Origin: Acetofilamentum sp.
GTDB taxonomy: Bacteria; Bacteroidota; Bacteroidia; Bacteroidales; JAFGXI01
DNA length: 11,587 nt
Direction of reading: 5' to 3'
Assembly: GCA_020720565.1 (NCBI GenBank)
Contig: DYOK01000078.1
Location: forward strand, 1 to 11,587
In this document: piece after piece, positions 1 through 7,025 of the stretch
Numbering within the stretch: position 1 is the stretch's first letter
Layout: each line of letters starts with the position of its first letter
Made by a program: the position numbers and the translations under genes
Notes under the pieces: model-generated
Database searches by the model: none
What the model was told of the DNA's origin: nothing
The model's input: the letters and a program-made list of their open reading frames with translations, nothing else

Positions 1-395
1 AATACAAGACTTATGACCAATTAGTGGCATTAAGTTTCGGACAGCTTGGAAAGTGTTATACACTTTCGGATATAAGTTGCGGATTATCAATTAGTAGCAC
101 CTATATGCTTGATTTGGGTTTAAAACAGAACCCAGCCAAATCAACCATGAGCGATGGCCATAAAAACCGAGATTACAGGGTTTATGAAGATATTTATTAT
201 CAGTTGATTAAGCATTACGAACGTACCTTAACAGATAAGCGAGATAGGACAGTAATCAGGTTAAAAGCAGATGAGAATAAGATAATTTACCTTATTACCA
301 ACCCAATAGATTGGCAGGCCAAGATCCCTCTTCACAATAAACATTTAAGAAAATGCGTTTTGTTCCTCCGTATCGAAGCTTTTTTGTACCTTTGA
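1..395 (+). pseudogene. IS4-family transposase remnant, internally deleted, 5' end outside window
   Basis: The frame is open from base 3, so the coding remnant runs in from the left; the GTG at 24 is an internal valine, not a start. Residues such as YDQLVALSFGQLGK, a DLGL turn and AKSTMSDGHKNRDYRVYE match, from memory, the N-terminal domain of IS4-group (DUF4372-type) transposases. About 80 residues in, the frame passes directly to IRLKADENKIIYLITN, which resembles the strand near the end of the catalytic domain. Roughly 150 or more residues carrying most of the DDE core therefore appear deleted. Similarity stops near DWQA (about base 324), where intact relatives continue with an YKKRW-type segment. 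The last 20 or so residues look like unrelated read-through up to the TGA at 393-395. It cannot be active. The family call is confident; the exact deletion ends need an alignment. Confidence 0.75.
359..394 (+). promoter_or_regulatory. Bacteroidota-type promoter for the lipoprotein operon
   Basis: TACCTTTG at 387-394 fits the Bacteroidota -7 element TAnnTTTG exactly. A TTTG at 359-362 could be the -33 element, but the 24-base gap is a little longer than usual, so the upstream half is less certain. It overlaps the end of the transposase remnant frame and leaves an untranslated leader of about 100 bases before the ATG at 501. It is the only good promoter seen ahead of the four-gene unit. Confidence 0.55.
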
Positions 396-500
396 TCTTA
401 CAATTTGGAACGAGAACCCCGATGAGATATACCCTTAAAAATCAAGAGGTTCAACCAAATTTTTTCAAATCTTAAACTGGTGAAAGTCCAAAACATTTAA

Positions 501-1919
501 ATGAATCGAATAGTTTTAATATACCTCATAGTCGTCATTGGTCTTTGGTCGTGTGTAAAAGAAGAAATTTACACCCATAGCGACGCACGAATTGAGTTTT
601 CGACCGATACCGTTTTTTTTGATACCGTATTCACCAATGTGGGTTCGACCACAGCGTATATCAAAATTAAAAACCCATACAACGAAAGTTTAATATTGAG
701 CAATGTAAGACTTGGTAAAGGTTCCAACTCGCAATTTAGAATTAATGTCAATGGTTTTACTGGCGAATCTGTCCAGAATGTAGAAATAGGTCCCAAAGAC
801 AGTCTCTTTGTTTTGATAGAAGTTACGGTTCGTCCCAACGACGTTAATGCCCCGTTTGTTGTAGAAGATTCTTTGGTTTGTGAGCTCAACGGCTCTGTCC
901 AAGACCTCAAGCTGAGGGCATGGGGTCAAAATGCGCACTACATCGACGGAAGGTATAACGGCATTATTCAAACGTCGACATGGGAAAACGACAAACCCTA
1001 TCTTATTTACAATTCGATGATGGTCGATAGCTTGCAAACCTTAACCATAAAGCCTGGGGTAAAAATTCATTTCCATAAGAATTCATATTTGATTGCAAAG
1101 GGAACGCTCAAAATTCAAGGCACTTTCGAAAATCCGGTTAACATTACGGGCGATCGATTAGAAGAAGCCTACAAAGACGTTCCAGGGCAATGGGGAAACA
1201 TTATTTTAGCCGACGGCAGCGGCACGCATCAATTGAGTTGGGTTAATATCCGAAACGGGGTGATTGGTCTGCAAATTGGCTCCACACAAAATGGAGCCAA
1301 GCCAAGTGTCGTTATGGACCATGTTAAAATTGAGAATATGAATTATGCAGGCATTTTTGCGATGGCCTCTGAAATTGAAGCCCAAAATTGTCTTATCGAT
1401 AATTGTGGATTTTATAATCTGGCATTATTGGCTGGGGGCGAATACAGTTTTAAGCACTGCACATTTGCCAGTTATTGGACCAGTACCACCCGCAAAGAAC
1501 CATCGGTATTGGTTTCGAATAACTTTACTACGCAAGAAGGACAATTTGTGGGCGATCTAAGCAAAGCATATTTTGGGAATTGTGTCATTTATGGCACACA
1601 AGACCAAGAGCTGCTACTGAGTAACGAAAGCTCTGTGTTGTTTAATCACAGCTTCGAAAACTGCCTAATTCGAACCACCGATAATTATACGCAAGACATC
1701 CATTTTTCGCAATGTATATACAACACCGAACCAAAGTTTGTTGACCCTTACGAATTTTATTTCGACCTAGATTCTTTATCGCCTTTAATCAATGCCGGCA
1801 GTTTAATTATTTCTCAAAATGCCGACATCGATTTACTTAACCAATCGCATTCGACCGATGGCACACCCGATTTGGGGGCTTACGAATACATCCAAATTAT
1901 TTACCCTACCAAAAAATGA
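501..1919 (+). CDS. Outer-surface lipoprotein with right-handed beta-helix domain
   Basis: This 472-residue protein starts with a short hydrophobic signal ending in GLWSC, a lipobox with the lipidated cysteine at residue 18, so it is probably an outer-membrane or periplasmic lipoprotein. Residues about 30-140 are beta-rich, with phrases such as FFDTVFTNVGSTTAYIKIKNP, and resemble the Ig-like (DUF1573-type) modules common in Bacteroidota. Residues about 145-400 look like stacked beta-helix rungs (IQGTFENPVNITGD, WGNIILADGS, LIDNCGFYNLALL). The tail ends with DGTPDLGAYEYI, a motif commonly closing such beta-helix proteins. No polysaccharide-lyase catalytic set was recognised, so a binding or structural role is as likely as an enzymatic one. 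Its stop overlaps the next start (ATGA at 1916-1919), placing it first in the unit. What it binds is unknown. Confidence 0.85.
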   Translation: MNRIVLIYLIVVIGLWSCVKEEIYTHSDARIEFSTDTVFFDTVFTNVGSTTAYIKIKNPYNESLILSNVRLGKGSNSQFRINVNGFTGESVQNVEIGPKDSLFVLIEVTVRPNDVNAPFVVEDSLVCELNGSVQDLKLRAWGQNAHYIDGRYNGIIQTSTWENDKPYLIYNSMMVDSLQTLTIKPGVKIHFHKNSYLIAKGTLKIQGTFENPVNITGDRLEEAYKDVPGQWGNIILADGSGTHQLSWVNIRNGVIGLQIGSTQNGAKPSVVMDHVKIENMNYAGIFAMASEIEAQNCLIDNCGFYNLALLAGGEYSFKHCTFASYWTSTTRKEPSVLVSNNFTTQEGQFVGDLSKAYFGNCVIYGTQDQELLLSNESSVLFNHSFENCLIRTTDNYTQDIHFSQCIYNTEPKFVDPYEFYFDLDSLSPLINAGSLIISQNADIDLLNQSHSTDGTPDLGAYEYIQIIYPTKK

Positions 1920-2662
1920 TAACACAAGATTTGAAAATGGCCGATTTAATACATCTCAATTACGAGATTCTGAGTGTATTAAAACGTTTTAATATGGCAC
2001 TAGGTTTTGGTGACAAAACAGTGGCTCAGGTTTGCAACAAACACGAGGTGAATGTGGTTTTCTTCTTAGAAATTGCCAATTCGTTTATCGATAAAGACTA
2101 CTTTCCGCAAAACAAACTGATGGAACAAAATGTCGAAGATATTTTGTTTTACCTCAAAAACACCCATCAATTTTATATGCGAAAAAAGATTCCCGAGATT
2201 GGTCGCCTTATCGACGATTTAGATTTTGATACCGATAACGAAAAATACAAATTGTTGGTGCGTAACTTTTTCGAAGAATATCGAATCGAATTTACAGCCC
2301 ATATCAAACGAGAAGAAGAGCGAATTTTCCCTTATATTGCGGCTTTAGATCAAGCCAATAAAACCTTAACATGCAGCTCGGTTTTTTTCGAAAATATGCT
2401 AAAATATTCCATTTCGGACTACGAGAAAGAACACGAAGATATCGAGGAAAAACTGTACGATTTGAAGAATATTTTCATCAAATATTTGCCTTTACCCAAC
2501 GAGCCCGAATTGTTAAGCTCAATTTTAGTTAAACTTTTTAAGCTCGAAGCCGACTTAAACGACCATTCGAGAATCGAAGGCCAAGTGATTATTCCAAAAG
2601 TGTTGCAAATGGAGCATTTTTTCAGAAAAGCCATTGCCGAATCAAAAATGAGGGTCGAATGA
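1916..2662 (+). CDS. Hemerythrin-domain di-iron protein, YtfE/ScdA (RIC)-like
   Basis: 248 residues with an N-terminal helical part (about 8-55) resembling the ScdA N-terminal domain and a C-terminal hemerythrin four-helix bundle (about 75-235). Candidate iron ligands are His84, His129 with Glu133 (HxxxE), His173, and His217 with Glu221 (HxxxE). This is the pattern of YtfE-type proteins, which are linked to repair of iron-sulfur or iron centres after nitrosative or oxidative stress. One departure is that the paired cysteines of the usual CCGG motif in the N-terminal domain are replaced by LGFGD (residues 29-33). The start overlaps the stop of the lipoprotein gene, and its own stop overlaps the next start, so translation is probably coupled. 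Iron-centre repair is inferred from the family; oxygen, NO or iron sensing for the neighbouring regulator is an alternative. It is likely cytoplasmic, with no signal peptide. Confidence 0.85.
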   Translation: MITQDLKMADLIHLNYEILSVLKRFNMALGFGDKTVAQVCNKHEVNVVFFLEIANSFIDKDYFPQNKLMEQNVEDILFYLKNTHQFYMRKKIPEIGRLIDDLDFDTDNEKYKLLVRNFFEEYRIEFTAHIKREEERIFPYIAALDQANKTLTCSSVFFENMLKYSISDYEKEHEDIEEKLYDLKNIFIKYLPLPNEPELLSSILVKLFKLEADLNDHSRIEGQVIIPKVLQMEHFFRKAIAESKMRVE

Positions 2663-3210
2663 ACAAAATTAATCTCATCATACTTGAACCATCGTTTTTA
2701 ATCAGGAAAGGTCTGGTTGCTTTTTTTCGTGAATTTAGACCAATCAATTTGATTCACGACAGCTCTAACCTCAATGATGCACTCGACTTTATTAAAAACA
2801 ATCCTGTCGAAATTATTGCATATAGCGAAGATTTTGTAAGCCAATTTTCAAACAAATCTTTTTCGCTCAAATATATTATCACGCACGACAAGACCTCGAA
2901 TGGTGATGGTATTTTGAATATTCTGAACCCAAAAGAGCAATTGGTCGAACAAGTCGAAAAAGATCTAAATCAGCTCCATCCCAAAACGGGGCACGACGAC
3001 GATTCTTTGAGCGAACGCGAAATTGAGGTTTTGGCTTTGGTAGCCGAAGGTGCCACCAATAAAGAAATTGCCGATAAATTATTCATCTCAGTCCATACTG
3101 TAATTACCCATCGAAAAAATTTCACACATAAACTAGGCATAAAAACCGTATCGGGCTTAACGCTTTACGCCATATTGAACAACTTACTAGCCCCTATGTC
3201 ACCTAAATAA
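2659..3210 (+). CDS. LuxR-type transcription regulator with degenerate receiver domain
   Basis: 183 residues. Residues about 116-173 form a clear GerE/LuxR helix-turn-helix (LSEREIEVLALVAEG, then NKEIADKLFISVHTVITHRK). The first 100 residues have receiver-like layout (LIILEPSFLIRKGL opening) but lack the phosphorylation chemistry: the acidic pair after strand 1 is reduced to Glu10, and the expected phospho-aspartate position in EIIAYSED appears to be Tyr55. It therefore probably does not respond to a histidine kinase by phosphorylation. The ATG overlaps the stop of the hemerythrin gene (ATGA at 2659-2662), and the nitroreductase gene follows after 11 bases, suggesting it controls this same unit. 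How it senses is unknown; contact with the hemerythrin partner is an attractive inference without direct evidence. The family assignment is firm, the targets are not. Confidence 0.85.
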   Translation: MNKINLIILEPSFLIRKGLVAFFREFRPINLIHDSSNLNDALDFIKNNPVEIIAYSEDFVSQFSNKSFSLKYIITHDKTSNGDGILNILNPKEQLVEQVEKDLNQLHPKTGHDDDSLSEREIEVLALVAEGATNKEIADKLFISVHTVITHRKNFTHKLGIKTVSGLTLYAILNNLLAPMSPK

Positions 3211-3221
3211 ATCGATTTTTT

Positions 3222-3968
3222 ATGATTACTGCCCTTTTCGAACACCGTTCTGTCAGAAAATACAACAACGAACCCGTTACAAAAGAACATTTGGATCTTA
3301 TCCTGCAAGCGGCTTCCCGCGCCTCGACCACTGGCAATATGCAAGTTTACAGCATTATTGTAACCCAAGACCCTGAAATAAAAGCTCAATTATGGCCCGC
3401 ACATTTTAAGCAAGACATGGTTCAACAAGCACCTGTAATACTGACTTTTGTTGCCGATTTCAACCGATTTAACTTGTGGTGCGAACAACGCAATGCCGTT
3501 CCTGGTTACGATAACTTTTTGTCGTTTTACACCGCTTCAATCGACGCATTGCTTGCGGCTCAAAATGCAGTTTTGCAAGCCGAAGACTTAGGCTATGGAA
3601 TTTGTTACCTCGGTACCACAACCTATATGGCACAGTCTATAATTGATACCCTAAAATTACCTAAAGGGGTTGTTCCCGTTACCACTGTTGTAATTGGGAA
3701 AGCGGCTCAGACACCCGATTTAACCGACCGTTTGCCAATGGATGGCATTGTCCATTACGAAACATATCAGAATTATTCACCAGACGACATCGACAGAATT
3801 TATGCCGAAAAAGAGCAATCGGCTCTAACTCAACAATTGTTAATCGAAAATCAAAAAGAAACCTTGGCACAAATTTTCACCGACAAGCGATACACCCAAA
3901 AAGATAATGTGGCTTTTTCGCAAAGCTTACTCGAAGTGCTAAAATTGCAAGGCTTTATGGAGCAATAA
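3222..3968 (+). CDS. NfsA/FRP-like FMN-dependent NAD(P)H nitroreductase
   Basis: 248 residues, close to the roughly 240 of NfsA-type enzymes. The N-terminus has the family FMN-binding phrase HRSVRKY (residues 8-14), followed by SRASTTGNMQVY (32-43), and a GYGICYLG segment (124-131) typical of this fold. The C-terminal extension after about residue 180 (YSPDDIDRIYAE) matches the NfsA/flavin-reductase branch rather than short NfsB types. It should use reduced pyridine nucleotide to reduce flavins, quinones or nitro compounds in the cytosol; the physiological substrate cannot be read from sequence. It begins 11 bases after the regulator gene, making it the probable last member of the stress-type unit. 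The ATG is preceded by an AT-rich stretch with no Shine-Dalgarno, normal for the phylum. Confidence 0.87.
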   Translation: MITALFEHRSVRKYNNEPVTKEHLDLILQAASRASTTGNMQVYSIIVTQDPEIKAQLWPAHFKQDMVQQAPVILTFVADFNRFNLWCEQRNAVPGYDNFLSFYTASIDALLAAQNAVLQAEDLGYGICYLGTTTYMAQSIIDTLKLPKGVVPVTTVVIGKAAQTPDLTDRLPMDGIVHYETYQNYSPDDIDRIYAEKEQSALTQQLLIENQKETLAQIFTDKRYTQKDNVAFSQSLLEVLKLQGFMEQ

Positions 3969-4010
3969 ATCGAATGTGATTTAAGGTCTTCGAGCTATTT
4001 ATTGTTTTTT
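3963..4010 (+). terminator. Possible AT-rich terminator after the nitroreductase gene
   Basis: CAATAAAT (3963-3970, containing the nitroreductase stop) pairs perfectly with ATTTATTG (3997-4004) and is followed by six T (4005-4010). The loop is long (26 bases) and the stem has almost no GC, so it is weak. It sits between convergent genes and could end the four-gene transcript. Confidence 0.35.
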
Positions 4011-4475
4011 ACTCCATTTCAATTTTAACAATTTCTTTCATTAACCTATCCGTTTCCGATAACGCAACAATTATTTTTTTTGATAGTGCAAAATATCCTC
4101 AAATTCGAGTTTACGGTCTTTACGGTCTTTTAGCCATTTTTGGGCAGGTTGGTAACCTCCAATGTAAAAGTTCCAAGCTATTTCGGGAACATTGTCAAAA
4201 TACTGCGTATCGTTGATGTAAACTTTTCCGACCTCCCCTAACCCCTCCAAAGGAGGGGAATTTATAAAACGTGGTTTGATTACCACATTATCGCCATCAA
4301 TCGGGTATTGAGTAATATATTTCTCAACTGTTGGGCTTTCCAATAAATGAATTTGCCGAATTTCTTGGAATTGCGTCGAGGTTATAAATTTTTGCTTTCT
4401 TTTTACTTCACGCAAACCTTCTTTTTGAACTTGTAAGAAATCCTTACAATTTGAATTTTCATCTAATTCGCCTCC
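4009..4475 (-). pseudogene. C-terminal remnant of a type ISP restriction-modification enzyme
   Basis: On the minus strand, residues such as IRQIHLLESPTVEKYITQYP, GDNVVIKPRF, then VYINDTQYFDNVPEIAWNFY, IGGYQPAQKWLKDRK and EDILHYQK are the characteristic C-terminal end (target-recognition side) of type ISP restriction/modification enzymes, normally around a thousand residues long. Only about 110-130 residues remain. The frame is open back to a stop at 4476-4478 and has only a TTG (4413-4415) as a possible start. The methyltransferase and helicase/nuclease parts are absent. At a run of eight A (4074-4081 read on this strand) the frame stops at TAA (4071-4073). One base further on, the other frame continues as IIVALSETDRLMKEI to a stop at 4009-4011, matching the family end. 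A palindromic repeat is inserted in frame at residues 52-62, counting the TTG as 1. It is a decayed, probably silent relic. Confidence 0.8.
4232..4260 (-). repeat. Bacteroidota CCCCTCC...GGAGGGG palindromic repeat inside the remnant
   Basis: CCCCTCC (4242-4248), loop AAA, GGAGGGG (4252-4258) form a perfect 7-bp hairpin, preceded by a partial direct copy CCTCCCCTAA (4232-4241). On the minus strand it reads as the peptide SPPLEGLGEV, lying between KPRF and GKVYIND where relatives have no such block. From memory, this GC-rich repeat and peptide recur at many unrelated sites in Bacteroidota genomes, as a small dispersed REP-like element would. Confidence 0.75.
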
Positions 4476-4811
4476 TCAAAAATGCTTTTTAGGTGCATCA
4501 TTGTCAAATTAAATAAAGATTTAAAGGCATAAATTTACGATGTGTTGGAAGAAATAGCTCTTTTGGTTTTCAAAATTATTTGAACTTTTATTATCAATTT
4601 ACGCAAAAACCAAACGTGCTAATTGTTCTGATGCTTTTTCGGCACGAAACCTAACAAATCAACAACTCAATATTTGCCTTACTAGACATTCGCTTAAGTA
4701 CAAAAAAACGTTTGTCGATATCAATCTTTTTTTATACTTTCAAGCCACTTTAAAAAATAAGTTTCAAGGGCAAATTATCAATATTTATCTACTTATAAAA
4801 CGTTATACATC
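4476..4811. other. Gene-free spacer between remnant and enoyl-CoA hydratase
   Basis: No credible gene was found on either strand. The left part is probably decayed flank of the restriction-modification remnant. Short minus-strand open bits occur, including a 20-codon run ending at 4599-4601, but none has a start or recognisable family. The right end holds the likely promoter for the next gene. Confidence 0.5.
4711..4742 (+). promoter_or_regulatory. Possible promoter for the enoyl-CoA hydratase gene
   Basis: TTTG at 4711-4714 is followed after 20 bases by TACTTTCA (4735-4742), an imperfect match to TAnnTTTG. The spacing is right for Bacteroidota promoters, but the -7 match is partial. It would give a leader of about 60 bases before the ATG at 4812. 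Confidence 0.35.
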
Positions 4812-5591
4812 ATGAATTTAGACAATATTTTATTCGAAATTAAAGGCTCTATTGCCTACATCACCATTAATCGCCCACAACAATTGAATGCTTTAAACAA
4901 AGCCACTTTTGTCGATTTAGAGACTGTGGTCGATGCCGTTAATGCCGAGGCCAATGTTTTGGGTGCTATTATTACGGGCTCTGGCGAGAAATCGTTTGTA
5001 GCAGGTGCCGACATTAAAGAATTTTCCGATTTTAATGTGGCTCAAGGCGAAGCATTAAGCCGAAATGGGATGAGAATTTTCAAAAAAATTGAAGACTCAA
5101 AAAAGCCAATCATTGCTGCTATCAACGGCTTTGCATTAGGTGGTGGATTGGAATTGGCCATGTCGTGTCAAATTAGAGTAGCCGAAACCCATGCCAAATT
5201 TGGACAGCCAGAGGTTGGTTTAGGTGTAACACCTGGTTATGCTGGTACACAACGTTTGACCCAACTTATCGGCAAAGGGAAAGCGATGGAACTGCTAATG
5301 ACTGCCGAAATGATCAATTCCGAGATGGCATTGCAACTCGGTTTAATCAACTATGTAACCGAAAAAGGCGAGTCGGTAGCAAAAGCTGAAGCTATACTTA
5401 CCCAAATTGCCAAACAATCGCCCACGGCAGTAGCTGCTGTAATTCGATGCGTAAATGCCTTCTATACCGATGGTGTAGACGGATTTAATACCGAAGCGGT
5501 CGAATTTGGACGTTGTTTTGGAACTGAAGACTTTAAAGAAGGTACCACAGCTTTTATGGAGCGACGCAAACCCACTTTCCCAGGGAAATAG
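4812..5591 (+). CDS. Enoyl-CoA hydratase (crotonase family)
   Basis: 259 residues, the usual length for single-domain crotonases. It has the oxyanion-hole segment FVAGADIKE (62-70) and the glycine-rich GFALGGGLELAMSC (106-119) with candidate catalytic Glu114. GQPEVGLGVTPGYAGTQRL (131-149) carries the second catalytic candidate, Glu134. Keeping both glutamates fits hydration of trans-2-enoyl-CoA, as in 3-hydroxybutyryl-CoA or fatty-acid metabolism, rather than a non-hydratase branch of the superfamily. The C-terminus (EGTTAFMERRKPTFPGK) is the normal family ending. It stands alone: a spacer with a possible promoter lies upstream and a terminator downstream, and no acyl-CoA dehydrogenase or thiolase gene is adjacent, so the pathway (butyrate metabolism or beta-oxidation) cannot be settled here. 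Confidence 0.9.
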   Translation: MNLDNILFEIKGSIAYITINRPQQLNALNKATFVDLETVVDAVNAEANVLGAIITGSGEKSFVAGADIKEFSDFNVAQGEALSRNGMRIFKKIEDSKKPIIAAINGFALGGGLELAMSCQIRVAETHAKFGQPEVGLGVTPGYAGTQRLTQLIGKGKAMELLMTAEMINSEMALQLGLINYVTEKGESVAKAEAILTQIAKQSPTAVAAVIRCVNAFYTDGVDGFNTEAVEFGRCFGTEDFKEGTTAFMERRKPTFPGK

Positions 5592-5671
5592 GGTAAGTAG
5601 AATTTAATAATCTAATGCCGTTTTTATCAAGCTATAAGATTTATAAATAGCCATTTACAAAAACAACAGAC

Positions 5672-5684
5672 AGGTCGAAGACCT
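5672..5684 (+). repeat. Small perfect hairpin, GAA loop, in the spacer
   Basis: AGGTC (5672-5676), loop GAA, GACCT (5680-5684). A near copy, AAGTC-GAA-GACTT, lies at 7026-7038 in a later spacer, and an inverted 11-base match (AAGGTCTTCGA) lies at 3983-3993. It sits just upstream of the terminator hairpin at 5700-5740. TCGAAGA is also common inside genes here, so this may be compositional chance. Confidence 0.3.
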
Positions 5685-5699
5685 TAACTCCAACTTTTT

Positions 5700-5740
5700 A
5701 AAAGGCTTATCCGAGCTACGGCGGTAGATAAGCTTTTTTT
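5700..5740 (+). terminator. Rho-independent terminator after the enoyl-CoA hydratase gene
   Basis: GCTTATC (5705-5711) pairs with GATAAGC (5727-5733); after a bulged G (5704), the flanking A run continues pairing with the T run, and seven T (5734-5740) follow. The loop is 15 bases. Position and T-tract fit an intrinsic terminator about 110 bases after the stop. Confidence 0.65.
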
Positions 5741-5771
5741 ATTATTTTTACATCATAGAAACACGAACACT

Positions 5772-6929
5772 TTGAGCATTTATTCGACCAAGCAAAAATG
5801 GAAATTCTTCCTACTCTTTTTTGGGGTTATTATTGCCCTTGCTTCACTGTTTTATACCAATGCATTAGTAGAAGACCTTAAAAAAGAAGAACGCAAAAAC
5901 GTGCAACTTTGGGCCGATGGCATGAAACGCTTGGGCGAGCTCGATAACGATATGGGCGATGTATCTATTTTACTCGAAGTCGTTAAGAAAAACGAAACCG
6001 TGCCCATGATGGTGGTCGACGAGCAAGACCAGATTCTATTTGTAAAAAACATCGATTCGCTTAAACAGTCCGACAGCACCTACCTTAAAACTGTGCTCGA
6101 AGACATGAAAACCCAACACCCTCCTATTATCAACCATTTAACCGAAGATACACACCAATATGTGTATTACAAAGATTCGGTGTTACTGTACAGACTTCTT
6201 ATTTACCCTTATGTGCAATTGGCCATTATTCTTATCTTTATTGCCATCGCCTATTATGCATTTAATTCGACCCGAAAAGCCGAACAAAACCACGTCTGGC
6301 TGGGAATGTCGAAAGAAACAGCACATCAATTGGGCACACCCATTACGTCCTTAATGGCGTGGATTGAGTTACTAAAAGACGAAGGAAAAGTAGAAGCCAA
6401 TCTAATCACTGAAATAGAAAAGGATGTTAATCGACTGGAAATGATTGCAGAACGATTCTCAAAAATTGGTTCAGAACCCAAACTAAGCGACACCTACATC
6501 TCGGCTCAAATACAAAAAACGATTGACTATATTAAGCTTAGAGTATCCGACAAGGTTGTTTTTACAGATAATTTGAGCTCATTTTCCGATTACACCGTTA
6601 AAATAAACCCGCCATTATTCGATTGGGTTATCGAAAATCTTTTTAAAAATGCGGTAGATGCCATGAATGGCAGAGGCCAAATTCATGTCAGTTTAACCGA
6701 TGCGTCGCAGTTTATGTTTATCGATATTTCCGACAGTGGAAAAGGGGTTCCTAAGTCGCAATACAAAACCGTTTTTACCCCTGGTTTTACCACAAAAAAA
6801 CGAGGATGGGGACTAGGGCTATCGCTAAGCAAACGAATAATAGAAGTTTACCACGGTGGAAAAATATTTATCAAACGCTCCGAGATTGATAAAGGAACGA
6901 CTTTTAGAATTATCTTAAACAAATTTTAA
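5772..6929 (+). CDS. Membrane-bound sensor histidine kinase (orphan)
   Basis: 385 residues. Transmembrane segments lie at about 11-29 and 143-164, enclosing a roughly 110-residue extracytoplasmic sensor region. The H-box is KETAHQLGTPITSLMAW with phospho-acceptor His185, then a dimerisation helix pair. The ATP-binding domain has the N-box ENLFKNAVDAM (288-298), G1 DISDSGKGVP (318-327) and G2 GWGLGLSLSKRI (345-356). It belongs to a Bacteroidota kinase group in which the usual HE(L/I)RTP is HQLGTP. The start is TTG at 5772: no ATG lies close upstream in frame, and later ATGs would remove the first membrane helix. No response regulator is adjacent, and the LuxR-type protein at 2659 lacks a phospho-aspartate, so the partner must be elsewhere. 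The signal sensed is unknown. Confidence 0.87.
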   Translation: MSIYSTKQKWKFFLLFFGVIIALASLFYTNALVEDLKKEERKNVQLWADGMKRLGELDNDMGDVSILLEVVKKNETVPMMVVDEQDQILFVKNIDSLKQSDSTYLKTVLEDMKTQHPPIINHLTEDTHQYVYYKDSVLLYRLLIYPYVQLAIILIFIAIAYYAFNSTRKAEQNHVWLGMSKETAHQLGTPITSLMAWIELLKDEGKVEANLITEIEKDVNRLEMIAERFSKIGSEPKLSDTYISAQIQKTIDYIKLRVSDKVVFTDNLSSFSDYTVKINPPLFDWVIENLFKNAVDAMNGRGQIHVSLTDASQFMFIDISDSGKGVPKSQYKTVFTPGFTTKKRGWGLGLSLSKRIIEVYHGGKIFIKRSEIDKGTTFRIILNKF

Positions 6930-7025
6930 GATTCGCTTTATTCGAAGTTTATTGCTTATGTTTCTCTTAGAAAAGAATCGTAATTTTAGACCCTGAACAA
7001 ACTATTAAATCAATAATTTTTAAGC

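Noticed and set aside
3165..3389. Minus-strand open frame across the regulator/nitroreductase junction
   Set aside because: It overlaps two well-supported genes on the other strand and has no family resemblance; a shadow of real coding sequence.
4599..4661. Minus-strand run of about 20 codons ending RAEKASEQLARLVFA
   Set aside because: It looks like a helical protein tail but is preceded by a stop within about 20 codons and has no start; too short to assign even as a remnant.
2659..6929. Pairing the histidine kinase with the LuxR-type regulator as a two-component system
   Set aside because: The genes are separated by unrelated genes and a remnant, and the receiver lacks a phospho-acceptor aspartate.
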